A DNA stretch of 64,000 nucleotides from Kutzneria buriramensis (GTDB lineage Bacteria; Actinomycetota; Actinomycetes; Mycobacteriales; Pseudonocardiaceae), in assembly GCF_003387475.1 (NCBI RefSeq), contig NZ_QUNO01000033.1:1-64000 (forward strand). The letters are read 5' to 3'. This document shows positions 18,226-30,506 of the stretch, one piece after another (the first letter of the stretch is position 1; each line of letters starts with the position of its first letter). Position numbers and translations under genes: made by a program. The notes beneath the pieces are model-generated. The model saw nothing but the letters and a program-made list of their open reading frames with translations. It was not told the origin of the DNA and searched no databases.

Positions 18226-19901
18226 TGGCCGGTACCGTACTTGTTCAGCACGTTGTCGGTCATCCACTGGGTGAGCCGGTCGCCCCCGCTGGACTTCCAG
18301 CTCGCGATCGCGGCCTGCACGTCGGACACCTTCTTCTTGCCGTGGTAGCAGTCCTTGATCGTGTCCTCGACGGCCTGCCCGGCGTCGGCCGTGGCCGCCC
18401 ACTGCGGCATGCTGATGTTCATGTTCCAGAACACCGGCTTGGTCAGGCTCTTCACGTTGGCGGTCTGCCAGGCGGTGTAGTCCTTGGTGACGACGTCCCC
18501 GCCGGGGTTGCTGATCACCGACCGCGGGGACGCCAGGAACGGGAAGGTCGTCGCCTGGACGTTCTTCTTGCCTTCGTCGGTGAAGGTCGGCACGCCGTTC
18601 TGTCGGGTGTAGTGCACCCCCTCGACGCCGAAGTTGGCCATCGTGTACTCGGCGGAGCCGTAGGGCGCGGCCAGGTAGTTCGCGACCGACAGCAGCTCCT
18701 CGATCTGCGCGGGCTTCAGGTTGGCGTTGAGGTAGCTGATCATGGAGCTGGAGGCGCCCATGGACGTCCGGGGCGTGCCCTTGCCGTCGGCGGTGATGAC
18801 GTTGAACGCGCCGCGCCGGTAGTTCGGGTTCGCCGCGACGCCGGACTGGTAGTCGGCGAGCACCCACGCGCCCATGCCGCCGCCCTGGATCAGCTCCTTG
18901 CCGGCGTAGAAGCGGGTGCCGCTGTTGGCGTTGTCGCCGGCCAGCGTGTCCGGGTGCATGTAGCCGGAGGTCGCCAGCTTGTAGTGCCAGTCCAGCGCGT
19001 CCAGGAAGGCCGGCAGCTCGTACTTGTTCACCAGCTTGCCGTTGTCGATCGCCCACTTGAACGGCAGGTTCCAGGCCCCGAACATGTAGGTCCAGACGTC
19101 GCCGAACGCCCACACGCCGCGCTTGGCGTCGGTCAGCTCCTTACCCAGGCTCATCAGGTCCTCGGCCGACCGCACCTGGTCGGCGGTGATGCCCTTGGAC
19201 TCCAGGATGTCCCGCCGGTAGAACGTGCCGCCGGCGACGACGAAGCCGCTGGAGAAACAGGGGATGCCGTAGAGCTTGTCGCCCCAGGCCCCGACGCGCC
19301 AGGCGGCGCTGGGAATGGCCGCGAGGTTCGGGTACTTCTTGATCTTGTCGCCGGCCAGGTACGGCGTCAGGTCGGCCAGCTGCGAGCCGGCCAGTTCGCC
19401 GACGTTGAAGTTGGAGTTCCACCAGGACGGCAGGTTGATCCAGTCCGGTAACTGCCTGGCCGCCGTCATGGTCGGCACGATCGTGTTGTAGTTGTTGCCG
19501 TCGGCCGGCTTCATCGTGAGGGTGACGCCGAGCGCCTTGTTCATGGCCTCGTAGAAGGAGTTCCCCGCGGTCGGCACGGTCCCCCACAGCGGCGTGACCG
19601 CCGTGTAGCTGCCACCCCGGCCCGGCACGCCGGACACGGTGGTGACCGGATTGGCCGGGTAGCTGAGGAAACCGGGATCGGTCATCACGTCGGGACCGCC
19701 GGCCATCGACGGGAAGTCCGGTTTGAGGGCCGTGCTCGGCACGTAGGCGGGCAGCGCCGCCTGGAGTCCCGACGCGGTGTTCACAGTGCTCGTCTGGCTG
19801 GCGCTACCGCTGCACGCGGACAGCAGGGGCGCCGCCGCGGCGAGACCCGCGACCGAGGCGGCGGCGCTCAGGAAGTGTCTGCGATTCAACTCGATGCCCA
19901 T
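18222..19901 (-). CDS. LplA-type extracellular sugar-binding lipoprotein
   Basis: 559 aa from the ATG at 19901; an in-frame ATG at 19922 lacks a ribosome site and its first codons supply the GAGAAGG that serves the later start. The N terminus NRRHFLSAA has a twin-arginine motif and the lipobox LLSAC gives a lipidated Cys30, so it is probably Tat-exported and membrane-anchored. The mature part is a cluster-D-like extracellular binding protein of the large LplA class, often linked to oligosaccharides rather than monosaccharides. As first gene of the seven-gene unit ending with GH36, it is expected to bind the oligosaccharides that the downstream GH31, GH42 and GH36 enzymes dismantle, most plausibly xyloglucan- or galactose-decorated fragments. 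Confidence 0.92.
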   Translation of the reverse strand: MGIELNRRHFLSAAASVAGLAAAAPLLSACSGSASQTSTVNTASGLQAALPAYVPSTALKPDFPSMAGGPDVMTDPGFLSYPANPVTTVSGVPGRGGSYTAVTPLWGTVPTAGNSFYEAMNKALGVTLTMKPADGNNYNTIVPTMTAARQLPDWINLPSWWNSNFNVGELAGSQLADLTPYLAGDKIKKYPNLAAIPSAAWRVGAWGDKLYGIPCFSSGFVVAGGTFYRRDILESKGITADQVRSAEDLMSLGKELTDAKRGVWAFGDVWTYMFGAWNLPFKWAIDNGKLVNKYELPAFLDALDWHYKLATSGYMHPDTLAGDNANSGTRFYAGKELIQGGGMGAWVLADYQSGVAANPNYRRGAFNVITADGKGTPRTSMGASSSMISYLNANLKPAQIEELLSVANYLAAPYGSAEYTMANFGVEGVHYTRQNGVPTFTDEGKKNVQATTFPFLASPRSVISNPGGDVVTKDYTAWQTANVKSLTKPVFWNMNISMPQWAATADAGQAVEDTIKDCYHGKKKVSDVQAAIASWKSSGGDRLTQWMTDNVLNKYGTGQ

Positions 19902-19929
19902 GTGGCGGCGGCCCTTCTCCATTGAAGTG

Positions 19930-20058
19930 TCGAAGCGCTTGAACTGCCGGTGAGACTAGCGCCACATCTCAGCCTTCGACAAACGTTTCGATGGGTCCAA
20001 AATCCCTACTTGTGCAGGACATTGACAAGGCCGAAGCCGCATGTCACGGTTCGAACCG
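19930..20058. promoter_or_regulatory. divergent promoter region with several operator-like palindromes
   Basis: Between the divergent binding-protein and GH3 genes are three symmetric elements: TCGAAGCGCTTGAA at 19930-19943 (core AAGCGCTT perfect), AAACGTTT at 19981-19988 followed by CGA, and a perfect 12-bp CGGTTCGAACCG at 20047-20058. LacI-family operators commonly have such CG-centred form. Their placement suggests joint control of both units, likely by the LacI product at 15275-16297. Confidence 0.5.
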
Positions 20059-20092
20059 CTTGAATTCTGGCCTTCTGCGAGGGGTTTGCCAC

Positions 20093-22873
20093 GTGACTTC
20101 CCTGTCCGCGTCCGCCACCGAACGGCTGCCGTACCGCGACCCGGCGCTCCCACTGGACAAGCGCATCGACGATCTGGTCGAACGGCTCACGCTCGACGAG
20201 CGGATCGCGATGCTGCACCAGTACGCGCCGGCGGTACCGCGTCTGGGCCTGGGTGCGTTCCGCACCGGGACCGAGGCCCTGCACGGCGTCGCCTGGCTCG
20301 GCGAGGCAACCCTCTTCCCGCAGGCGGTGGGCCTCGGCGCGACCTGGGACGAGGAACTGGTGCGTGCCGTCGCCGAGGCGGTCGCCGTCGAGCAGCGCGC
20401 CTTCCACCACCACCGCCGCGCCGCCGTCGGCGCCGGGCCGATCAGCCTCCAGGCGTGGGCGCCGGTGGTGAACCTGCTGCGCGACCCGCGCTGGGGGCGC
20501 AACGAGGAGGGCTACTCCGAGGACCCCGTGCACACCGCCCGCCTCGCGACGGCCTACTGCCGCGGACTGGCCGGCGACGACCCGCAGTACATGCGCACGG
20601 CCCCGGTGCTCAAGCACTTCCTGGCGTACAACAACGAGGACGACCGCTGCACCACCTCGTCGAGCCTGCGTCCCCGGGTGCTGCACGAGTACGACCTCGC
20701 CGCCTTCCGGCCGGTGATCGCCGACGGCGCCGCGACCGGCGTGATGGCCGCCTACAACCTGGTCAACGGCCGTCCCTGCCACGTCAGCCCGCTCATCAAC
20801 GAGCTGCGCCGCTGGTCCGACGAGGAACTGTTCGTGGTCAGCGACGCCGAGGCGCCGTCGAACCTGGTCGACCCCGAGCACTACTTCGACGACCACGCCG
20901 AGTCCCACGCCGCCGCGCTCAAGGCCGGCATCGACAGTTTCACCGACCACGGCGAGGACAGCGGCGTCCCGATCGGTCGGCTGCGCGAGGCACTGCGGCG
21001 GGGCATGATCGACGAGTCCGATGTGGACCGAGCGGTGCGACGGCAGCTGCTGGTCCGGTTCCGGCTCGGGGAGTTCGATCCCGACCTCGACCCGTACGCG
21101 GGCATCGGCCCGGAGGTGATCGACTGCGCCGAGCACCGCGACCTCGCCCGGCGGTCGGCGACCGAATCCGTTGTGCTGCTGCGCAACGACGGCATGCTGC
21201 CGCTCGCCGCGCCCCGGGTCGCGGTGATCGGCCCGCTCGGCGACATGCTGTGCGAGGACTGGTACAGCGGCACTCCGCCATACCGGATCACCTGTGTGGA
21301 CGGGCTGCGCGCGGCGCTCGACGACGTGGTGTTCGTCGAAGGCGCCGACCGCGTCGCGCTGCGTTCACACACCAGCGGCGCGCTGCTCGGCACGTTCGAT
21401 ATCACCGACTGGGGCGGCGCGGCGCTGACCCTGCGAGACGCCGAGACCGGCCGCTACCTGAGCCTCAAGAGCGACGACACGCTCGTCGCCGACCAAACGC
21501 TGATCAAGAGCTGGGAGGTGCGAGAGACCTTCCGTCTGGAGGCCGACGGCGACGCCGTGCTGTTGCAAAGCGTCCTGACCGGACGGTTTGCGGCGGCGGA
21601 CGGCACGGTCACCGCGGAGACCCGCGAGGACGCCGAACGCTGGCACCGCGAACTGGTGCGCGACGGCACCGCGGCGGCGCGGGCGGCCGCCGAGGCGGCC
21701 GACGTCGCGATCGTCGTGCTGGGCAACCATCCGCTCATCAACGGCCGCGAGACACAGGACCGCGCCTCCATCGCGCTGCCCGCGGGGCAGGAGGCGCTGC
21801 TGCGCGCCGTCGCCGAGGTCCGGCCGAACACAGCGCTGGTCGTGATGAGCAGCTACCCCTTCGCCCTGGACTGGGCGCATGAGCACCTGCCCGCCGTGGT
21901 GTGGATGTCCCACGGCGGGCAGGAATCCGGCCGCGCGCTGGCCGACGTGCTGCTGGGCGAGGCCGAGCCCGGCGGCCGGCTGCCGCAGACCTGGTACCGG
22001 GGCGACGACGAGCTGCCGGATCCGCTGGACTACGACGTCATCAAGGCGGGCTGGACCTACCAGTACCACCGGGCGACGCCGCTCTACCCGTTCGGCCACG
22101 GCCTGTCCTACACCACCTTCGACTACCGTGACCTACGCCTGTCCAGCGCCTCCGTCGATCAGAACGGTTCCGTCGACGTCTCGGTGACGCTGGCCAACAC
22201 CGGCCCGCGGGCCGGAAGCGAGATCGTCCAGCTCCACGTCCGCGCGCTGGACGCCCGCTACCAGGCCCCCCGGGTGCGGCTGGCCGACTTCGGCAAGGTC
22301 CGGCTCGATCCGGGCCAGAGCCAGGAGCTGACGTTCCACCTGCCGGCCGAGGCGCTGGCCCACTGGGACGTCGCCACCGGCGCCTTCACCGTCGACCCGG
22401 GGGCGTACGAAGTGGTGGTGGCCCGCTCCGCCGACGACGTCATGCTGTCGGCGCCGCTCACGGTGATCGGCCCAGCTCCCTCGCCCCGGCGCGTCGTGGA
22501 CCGCCGCACGTCGAGCGTCGACTTCGACGACTACGCGGATATCACCATCGTCGACGCCACCCGTGAGACCGGTGACGCGGTCGCCGCGACGGGAGCCGGG
22601 ACATTGTGGTTCCACTCCGTCGACCTGTCCGGCGCGGTCCGGATCGAGGCGGAGGTCAGCCGGGAGGGCGACGGCTCGGCCCCGGCCTGCCTGGAGTTCA
22701 GGACCGGCGACCGGCTCCTGGCGGAGCTCTCGGTGCCCATGACCGGCGGCCGCTACACGTGGTCGACCGTGGCCGCCGACTTCCCGGCGCCGCTGGCTGG
22801 CGTCCATGACCTCCGACTGACCCTGTACGGCGACTTCCGACTCGCCGCCTTCCAGTTCCGCTCGGCCCGCTGA
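20093..22873 (+). CDS. GH3 beta-glycosidase with inserted beta-trefoil-like domain and CBM6-like C terminus (cytoplasmic)
   Basis: 926 aa from the GTG at 20093, with GAGGGG 8 nt upstream. There is no signal peptide. The GH3 barrel carries the KHFLAYNNEDDR region near 174 and nucleophile Asp251 in VVSDAEAP. The second alpha/beta domain begins near 355 but is interrupted at about 419-522 by a stretch with paired GRYLSLKSDDTLVAD and GRFAAADGTV repeats, resembling a fascin/actin-crosslinking-like beta-trefoil. The Fn3-like domain (about 655-775) is followed by a CBM6-like beta-sandwich (about 805-926). Relatives are annotated as beta-glucosidases or beta-xylosidases; specificity is not clear. It heads the plus-strand operon GH3-CE7-GH43-GH29. 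Confidence 0.9.
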   Translation: MTSLSASATERLPYRDPALPLDKRIDDLVERLTLDERIAMLHQYAPAVPRLGLGAFRTGTEALHGVAWLGEATLFPQAVGLGATWDEELVRAVAEAVAVEQRAFHHHRRAAVGAGPISLQAWAPVVNLLRDPRWGRNEEGYSEDPVHTARLATAYCRGLAGDDPQYMRTAPVLKHFLAYNNEDDRCTTSSSLRPRVLHEYDLAAFRPVIADGAATGVMAAYNLVNGRPCHVSPLINELRRWSDEELFVVSDAEAPSNLVDPEHYFDDHAESHAAALKAGIDSFTDHGEDSGVPIGRLREALRRGMIDESDVDRAVRRQLLVRFRLGEFDPDLDPYAGIGPEVIDCAEHRDLARRSATESVVLLRNDGMLPLAAPRVAVIGPLGDMLCEDWYSGTPPYRITCVDGLRAALDDVVFVEGADRVALRSHTSGALLGTFDITDWGGAALTLRDAETGRYLSLKSDDTLVADQTLIKSWEVRETFRLEADGDAVLLQSVLTGRFAAADGTVTAETREDAERWHRELVRDGTAAARAAAEAADVAIVVLGNHPLINGRETQDRASIALPAGQEALLRAVAEVRPNTALVVMSSYPFALDWAHEHLPAVVWMSHGGQESGRALADVLLGEAEPGGRLPQTWYRGDDELPDPLDYDVIKAGWTYQYHRATPLYPFGHGLSYTTFDYRDLRLSSASVDQNGSVDVSVTLANTGPRAGSEIVQLHVRALDARYQAPRVRLADFGKVRLDPGQSQELTFHLPAEALAHWDVATGAFTVDPGAYEVVVARSADDVMLSAPLTVIGPAPSPRRVVDRRTSSVDFDDYADITIVDATRETGDAVAATGAGTLWFHSVDLSGAVRIEAEVSREGDGSAPACLEFRTGDRLLAELSVPMTGGRYTWSTVAADFPAPLAGVHDLRLTLYGDFRLAAFQFRSAR

Positions 22874-22881
22874 GGACCCCC

Positions 22882-23862
22882 ATGCCTTTGACCGACTCCT
22901 CCCTGGACGAACTCGTGCGCTATCGACCGGACCTGCCGGCGCCGGAGGACTTCGACGCCTTCTGGAACCGCACGCTCGCCGAGGCCCGCGCCCACAACGG
23001 CTCCGTGCGGGTCGATCGAGTCACCGACCAGCACCTGTTGCGCACCGTCGAGGTGGAGGACGTGCGCTTCCCGGGCTGGAACGGCGAACCGGTGGCGGCC
23101 TGGCTGCTCCGCCCAAGGGACGCCGACGGCCCGCTGCCCGTCGTCGTGACGTGCATCGGCTACAGCGGCGGCCGCGGACTGCCCACCGACCACCTGCTCT
23201 GGTCCGCCGCCGGGTACTCCCAGCTCGTCGTCGACAGCCGCGGGCAGGGCCACGACACCCCCGACCGCACCGAGGGCGACGGCACGCAGTGGGCCGAGGG
23301 CTTCATGACCCGCGGCATCGACTCCCCCGACCACTACTACTACCGACGCCTGATGACCGACTGCGTCCGCGCCGTGGACGCGGTTACCGACCTGCCCGGC
23401 CTGGACCCCGACCGGGTGATCGTCACGGGCGGCAGCCAGGGCGGCGGTCTCGCGCTCGCCGTGGCGGGCCTGGCGCCGGGTCGGGTGGCGGCGGTCATGC
23501 CGGACGTGCCGTTCCTGTGCCACTTCCGCCGCGCGGCGGAGATCACCGGCGAGGGACCGTACGTGGAACTGGCCAAGTACCTGCGCTGGCACAGCCGGCA
23601 CAACGTCGAGCCGGCCTTCGCCACACTGTCCTATTTCGACGGTGTGCACTTCGCCCGCCGCGCGACGGCGCCGGCGTTGTTCAGCGTCGGCCTCATGGAC
23701 CCGATCTGCCCGCCGTCGACCGTCTACGCCGCGTACAACCACTACGCGGGCGCGGACCGCACCATGACCGTGTGGCCGTTCGCGGACCACGGCGGCGGCT
23801 GCGGGTCGAACCCGGCCGTGCAACTGGCCTGGCTGCAGGACCGTGGACTGACCCCGAAGTAG
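22882..23862 (+). CDS. CE7 acetyl xylan esterase / cephalosporin-C deacetylase family (cytoplasmic)
   Basis: 326 aa, the family's usual length, with no signal peptide. The alpha/beta hydrolase triad is visible: Ser185 in GGSQGG, Asp273 in GLMDPICPPST and His303 in ADHGGG; the RGQG motif near 120 is diagnostic of CE7. These hexameric enzymes remove acetyl groups from short imported oligosaccharides. The ATG follows the GH3 stop by 8 nt with TGAGGA as ribosome site. In this operon it would deacetylate xylo- or xyloglucan-oligosaccharides before the glycosidases act. Confidence 0.95.
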   Translation: MPLTDSSLDELVRYRPDLPAPEDFDAFWNRTLAEARAHNGSVRVDRVTDQHLLRTVEVEDVRFPGWNGEPVAAWLLRPRDADGPLPVVVTCIGYSGGRGLPTDHLLWSAAGYSQLVVDSRGQGHDTPDRTEGDGTQWAEGFMTRGIDSPDHYYYRRLMTDCVRAVDAVTDLPGLDPDRVIVTGGSQGGGLALAVAGLAPGRVAAVMPDVPFLCHFRRAAEITGEGPYVELAKYLRWHSRHNVEPAFATLSYFDGVHFARRATAPALFSVGLMDPICPPSTVYAAYNHYAGADRTMTVWPFADHGGGCGSNPAVQLAWLQDRGLTPK

Positions 23863-23903
23863 TCGTTGGACCGCTCCGGAACAATGCCCTGACCGCACCG
23901 GCC

Positions 23904-23943
23904 CCACCGGCGCGCCCGCGACCGCCAGCGGGCGCGCCGGTGG
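23904..23943 (+). terminator. perfect 16-bp hairpin inside the GH3-CE7-GH43-GH29 operon
   Basis: CCACCGGCGCGCCCGC and its exact complement are separated by an 8-nt loop, in the only sizeable gap (107 nt) of the operon, ending 26 nt before the GH43 start codon. It could be a partial terminator, an RNase barrier that sets different mRNA levels, or the end of a separate GH3-CE7 unit. Confidence 0.65.
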
Positions 23944-23969
23944 TCCGCCCATGACCGGAGAGAAGATCG

Positions 23970-25468
23970 ATGGCCGAGACGTTCGCCAATCCCGTCATCC
24001 CCGGGATGCATCCGGATCCCAGCATCTGCCGCGTCGGCGAGGACTACTACCTGGCGTGCTCCAGCTTCGAGTACTTCCCCGGCGTGCCGATCTTCCACAG
24101 CCGCGACCTGGTGCACTGGACCCAGATCGGCAACGCGCTCGACCGCCCCGGGCAACTGCCCCTGCCGGTGGGCACGCCCGCCTCGGCCGGTGTCTACGCC
24201 CCGACGCTGCGCCACCATGACGGCCGGTTCTGGCTGATCACCACGAACGTCGCCCCGGGCGGCGGCAACCTGCTGGTCACCACGACCGACCCGGCCGGCC
24301 CCTGGTCCGACCCGATTCCGCTGCCCGGAGTCCCCGGCATCGATCCCGACCTCGCCTGGGACGCCGACGGCACCTGCTGGTGCACCGTCGCCGGCGTCTC
24401 CCAACTGCGCCTGGACCCCGACACGGGGCGAGCCCTCGACGAACCGCGCCGGATCTGGTCCGGCACGCCCGACGGCAAGGCCCCCGAGGCCCCGCACCTC
24501 CACCGCATCGGCGAGCACTGGTACCTGATGATCGCCGAGGGCGGCACCGAGCGCGGCCACGCCGTCTCGATCGCCCGGGGTCCCGCGCCCAGCGGACCGT
24601 TCGAACCGTGCCCGGACAACCCCGTCCTGACCCACCGCGGCACCGATCACCCGATCCAGAACACCGGCCACGCCGACCTCGTGCAGGCCGTCGACGGCTC
24701 GTGGTGGATGGTGCTGCTGGGCGTGCGGCCGCGCGGTGGCACCCCCGGCTGGCACGTGCTCGGCCGCGAAACGTTCCTGGCCCCGGTGACCTGGGTGGAC
24801 GGCTGGCCGGTCGTCGGCGAACTGGCCATCGACCAACCTGTTCCGCCGTGGCCGACGCACCCGGTCGCGCCACTGCCGGCGCGCGAGGACTTCGACACTT
24901 CGCAACTGGCCCCACACTGGATCTCGATCCGCAGGCGGCCAGTGGAGGACTGCACCACCGAGCGGCGTCCCGGCTGGCTGACCCTCCGTGCCCGGGGCGG
25001 CTCACTGGACGAACAGGACGTCACCTTCGTCGGCCGCCGCCAGCAGGACCTGTACTGCGAGGCGCGCGTTCTGCTGGACACCGCCGAGGGCCGCGGCGGC
25101 CTGGCCGTGCGCCTCGACGAGGAACACCACTACGAGATCGAGGCCGGCGAGGGCCAGGTGCGCGTCCTGGCACGCGTGGGTTCGCTGCGGGCGCAGGCCG
25201 CGGCGGTGCCGCAGCCGGACGCGGCGGTCACCCTGGCGGTCCGCATCGTCCCGGTCCGCGAACCGGGCGGTCCGCGCGTGGGACCCGACACGATCGTGTT
25301 CGGCCTGTGCGGCGCGGACGGCTCGTTCACCGAACTGGCCGCGCTGGACGGCCGCTATCTGTCCACAGAGGTGGCCGGCGGCTTCACCGGCCGCGTCATC
25401 GGCGCATACGCCGCATCAGGCACCGCCCACGTCGACTGGTTCGACTACCGCCCGCTCGAGGAGACCGC

Positions 25469-25472
<4 letters not shown>
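23970..25472 (+). CDS. GH43 beta-xylosidase / arabinofuranosidase-type enzyme (cytoplasmic)
   Basis: 500 aa, no signal peptide. The five-bladed propeller starts NPVIPGMHPDPSICRVG. Predicted catalytic residues are base Asp16 (HPDPS), pKa modulator Asp125 (GIDPDL) and acid Glu173 (PEAPHL). A C-terminal beta-sandwich (about 305-495) that starts near REDFDTSQLAPHW is the GH43_C2 type found in subfamilies 11 and 12, which are mainly beta-xylosidases. GGAGAGAAG precedes the ATG. It is translationally coupled to the GH29 gene (ATGA). It would act on imported xylo-oligosaccharides or related side groups. Confidence 0.93.
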
Positions 25473-28632
<3,160 letters not shown>

Positions 28633-28664
28633 CCGACTCCGCCTGACCGAAACCCATCTCGGGG

Positions 28665-28697
28665 AGGAACCCCAGCCGCCCACCGGCTGGGGTTCCT
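28665..28697 (+). terminator. strong terminator after GH62
   Basis: Perfect 14-bp stem AGGAACCCCAGCCG with CGGCTGGGGTTCCT and a 5-nt loop, 32 nt after the GH62 stop. Confidence 0.85.
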
Positions 28698-28952
28698 TCC
28701 GGCCGACGGGTTGTCGGCTCCTTCCGGTGCCCGGCACCGAGCGGTAGCAGCAGACAACCAGCGGTAGAGACCTCCTCACCTTCGGCGCCGGGCCTCCGTC
28801 GACGCACAGGCGACACAGTGTTGCTGGTGGCTGGCTTTCCGCCGCTGGCCACAACATCGTCGGGCGGGCACTGGCTCGTGGCCATCAGTATGCGCAGGTA
28901 GGTGATCACGGCCGCCGCGCCGCCCATGCGTCGGTCGGTGAACTGGCACCCG

Positions 28953-29010
28953 ATGTCGCGGATCCGACCCCGATTTCGTGGATCTGACGTTATTTCGTGG
29001 ATCTGACGTT
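28953..29010. repeat. 19-bp tandem repeat, two perfect copies and one degenerate copy
   Basis: The unit ATTTCGTGGATCTGACGTT occurs at 28973-28991 and again at 28992-29010 without any gap. The 19 bases from 28953 match it at 13 of 19 positions. It lies in the 634-bp gap between GH62 and GH27, away from recognisable genes. There are no spacers, so it is not a CRISPR. It may be a remnant of a mobile-element end or a slipped duplication. Confidence 0.7.
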
Positions 29011-29044
29011 GTTGCGGCGGGAACTGTCGGGGCAGCGGTGAGAA

Positions 29045-29212
29045 GTCGCCGAGGCCACGCGCCGTGTGTACGACGGCGACCGGGAGCTGCTGTCGCTCTG
29101 GTGGTTGGAGGCGTCCAGCGAGTTGACCCGGGCCGAGCTGGCGGCGTCGCCCACAGTCACCTCGCCGAACGCGCTGCCGGTGCGGCCGGCCGGGCAGCTC
29201 GACCAGGACTGA
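29045..29212 (+). pseudogene. orphan coding tail, unidentified
   Basis: A 55-codon stretch ending in TGA has nearly perfect G/C third positions, as real genes here do, and reads VAEATRRVYDGDRELLSLWW near its start. The same frame is closed upstream by a TGA at 29039-29041, and the segment before that (FVDLTLLRRELSGQR) also reads as coding. I take it as the decayed end of a lost gene rather than a functional ORF; I do not recognise the family. Confidence 0.35.
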
Positions 29213-29225
29213 CCGGCCCCGTTGT

Positions 29226-29259
29226 CGGGAGGGAACGCGCACTCGGGCGTTCCCTCCCG
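29226..29259. terminator. hairpin downstream of GH27
   Basis: Perfect 13-bp stem CGGGAGGGAACGC with GCGTTCCCTCCCG and an 8-nt loop, 7 nt beyond the GH27 stop (minus strand) and right after the orphan coding tail on the plus strand. Confidence 0.75.
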
Positions 29260-29266
29260 CTACGGC

Positions 29267-30466
29267 TCACTGGTTGGCCACCCGCAGCATCACCGTGCCG
29301 TGCGCGGGGACGGAGGCGCTGATGGCGCCGGTGGTGCTCGACGTCGCGCCGGTCCACAGGTCGGTCAGCGCATACCGGCTCGCGCCGGTCTTGCCGACCG
29401 CGCCGGTCGTCGTGGAGATGGTCGCGGTCGAGCCGGTCTCGTTGAACAGCACCACCGACACGTCGCCGTTGGCCAGCGGCTTGGCCAGCACGTCGTGCCC
29501 GCTCGACGAGGTCACCATCCGGCCCTGCCTGCCCAGCGAGTCCTGGTCGACCGCGACGACAGCCCTGTTCGACAGGATGCCCAGCGTTGTGGCACTCGCC
29601 CTGGCGATGTTGGTGCCGGCGATCAGTGGCGCCGCCATCTCCGCCCACAGGCTGAACTCCGCGCGGTCCTCGGTGGCCGACATGCCGTTGCCGATCTCCA
29701 GCATGTCCGGGTCGTTCCAGCCACCCGGCCCGGCGTAGCCGTTCAGGCCGACGTTGGCGTGAAAGATCGACAGCATGCTGCCGAAACTGGCGTTGATATC
29801 GCCGGTGGTGCGCCAACTGTTGCCGACGCCCGCGCCCCAGGTCCACACGTTCTCCTGGCCCCAGTTGCACAGGCTGAACAGGATCTGCCGCCCGCTCGCG
29901 GCCAGGGCGTCCCGCATCGCGGTGTACCGGGTCTTCGCGCTGACCCCGGTGTTGTTGCAGTTGTCGTATTTCAGGTAGTCCACGCCCCAGGACGCGAACA
30001 GGGCGGCGTCCTGCCGCTCGTGGCCGAGGCTGCCCGGGTAGCCGGCGCAGGTCGCGGTGCCGGCGTCCTCGTAGATGCCGAGCTTGAGTCCGAGGGAGTG
30101 CACGTAGGACGCGGTTCCGGCGATGCCGTCCGGGAACTTTGCCGGGTCCGGCACCAGGTTGCCGTTGCCGTCACGGTTGTGGGTCAGCCAGCAGTCGTCG
30201 ATGTTGACGTACTGGTAGCCGGCGGCCTGCATCCCGTTGGTGTGCATGGCCTGCGCGGTGGACTTGATCAGCGATTCGGAGACGTTGCAGCCGTAGGCGT
30301 TCCAGTCGTTGAAGCCCAGCTGCGGGGTCCGCGCCAGGCCGTTGCCCAACGCCTCGGCCGGCGCGGCCGTGACGAGCGCGAAGGCGGGCGCCGTCGTCAC
30401 CGCCAGCACGGCGGCCACGGCGAGCCGGCTGAGCCGCGATCGCATGCGGAACGTGGTCAGACGCAT
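29267..30466 (-). CDS. secreted GH27 alpha-galactosidase / beta-L-arabinopyranosidase family
   Basis: 399 aa; ATG with AAGGAG 8 nt upstream. The signal peptide (about 1-38, ending APAEA) precedes a GH27 barrel: GFNDWNAYGCN at 51-61, nucleophile Asp168 in YLKYDNCN and acid/base Asp223 in TTGDIN, then GGWNDPDML at 248-255. The C-terminal antiparallel beta domain occupies about 315-399. Many Streptomyces relatives carry an extra CBM13, absent here. GH27 includes both alpha-galactosidases and beta-L-arabinopyranosidases of arabinogalactan; the adjacent exo-galactanase 40 nt upstream in the same direction makes an arabinogalactan role attractive but unproven. Confidence 0.92.
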   Translation of the reverse strand: MRLTTFRMRSRLSRLAVAAVLAVTTAPAFALVTAAPAEALGNGLARTPQLGFNDWNAYGCNVSESLIKSTAQAMHTNGMQAAGYQYVNIDDCWLTHNRDGNGNLVPDPAKFPDGIAGTASYVHSLGLKLGIYEDAGTATCAGYPGSLGHERQDAALFASWGVDYLKYDNCNNTGVSAKTRYTAMRDALAASGRQILFSLCNWGQENVWTWGAGVGNSWRTTGDINASFGSMLSIFHANVGLNGYAGPGGWNDPDMLEIGNGMSATEDRAEFSLWAEMAAPLIAGTNIARASATTLGILSNRAVVAVDQDSLGRQGRMVTSSSGHDVLAKPLANGDVSVVLFNETGSTATISTTTGAVGKTGASRYALTDLWTGATSSTTGAISASVPAHGTVMLRVANQ

Positions 30467-30506
30467 CGGAGTGCTCCTTGGGGACGGGCCGAGGAGTGCG
30501 GTCGCG

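Noticed and set aside
28953-29010. CRISPR array
   Set aside because: The 19-bp units abut without spacers and only two are identical; no cas genes are present.
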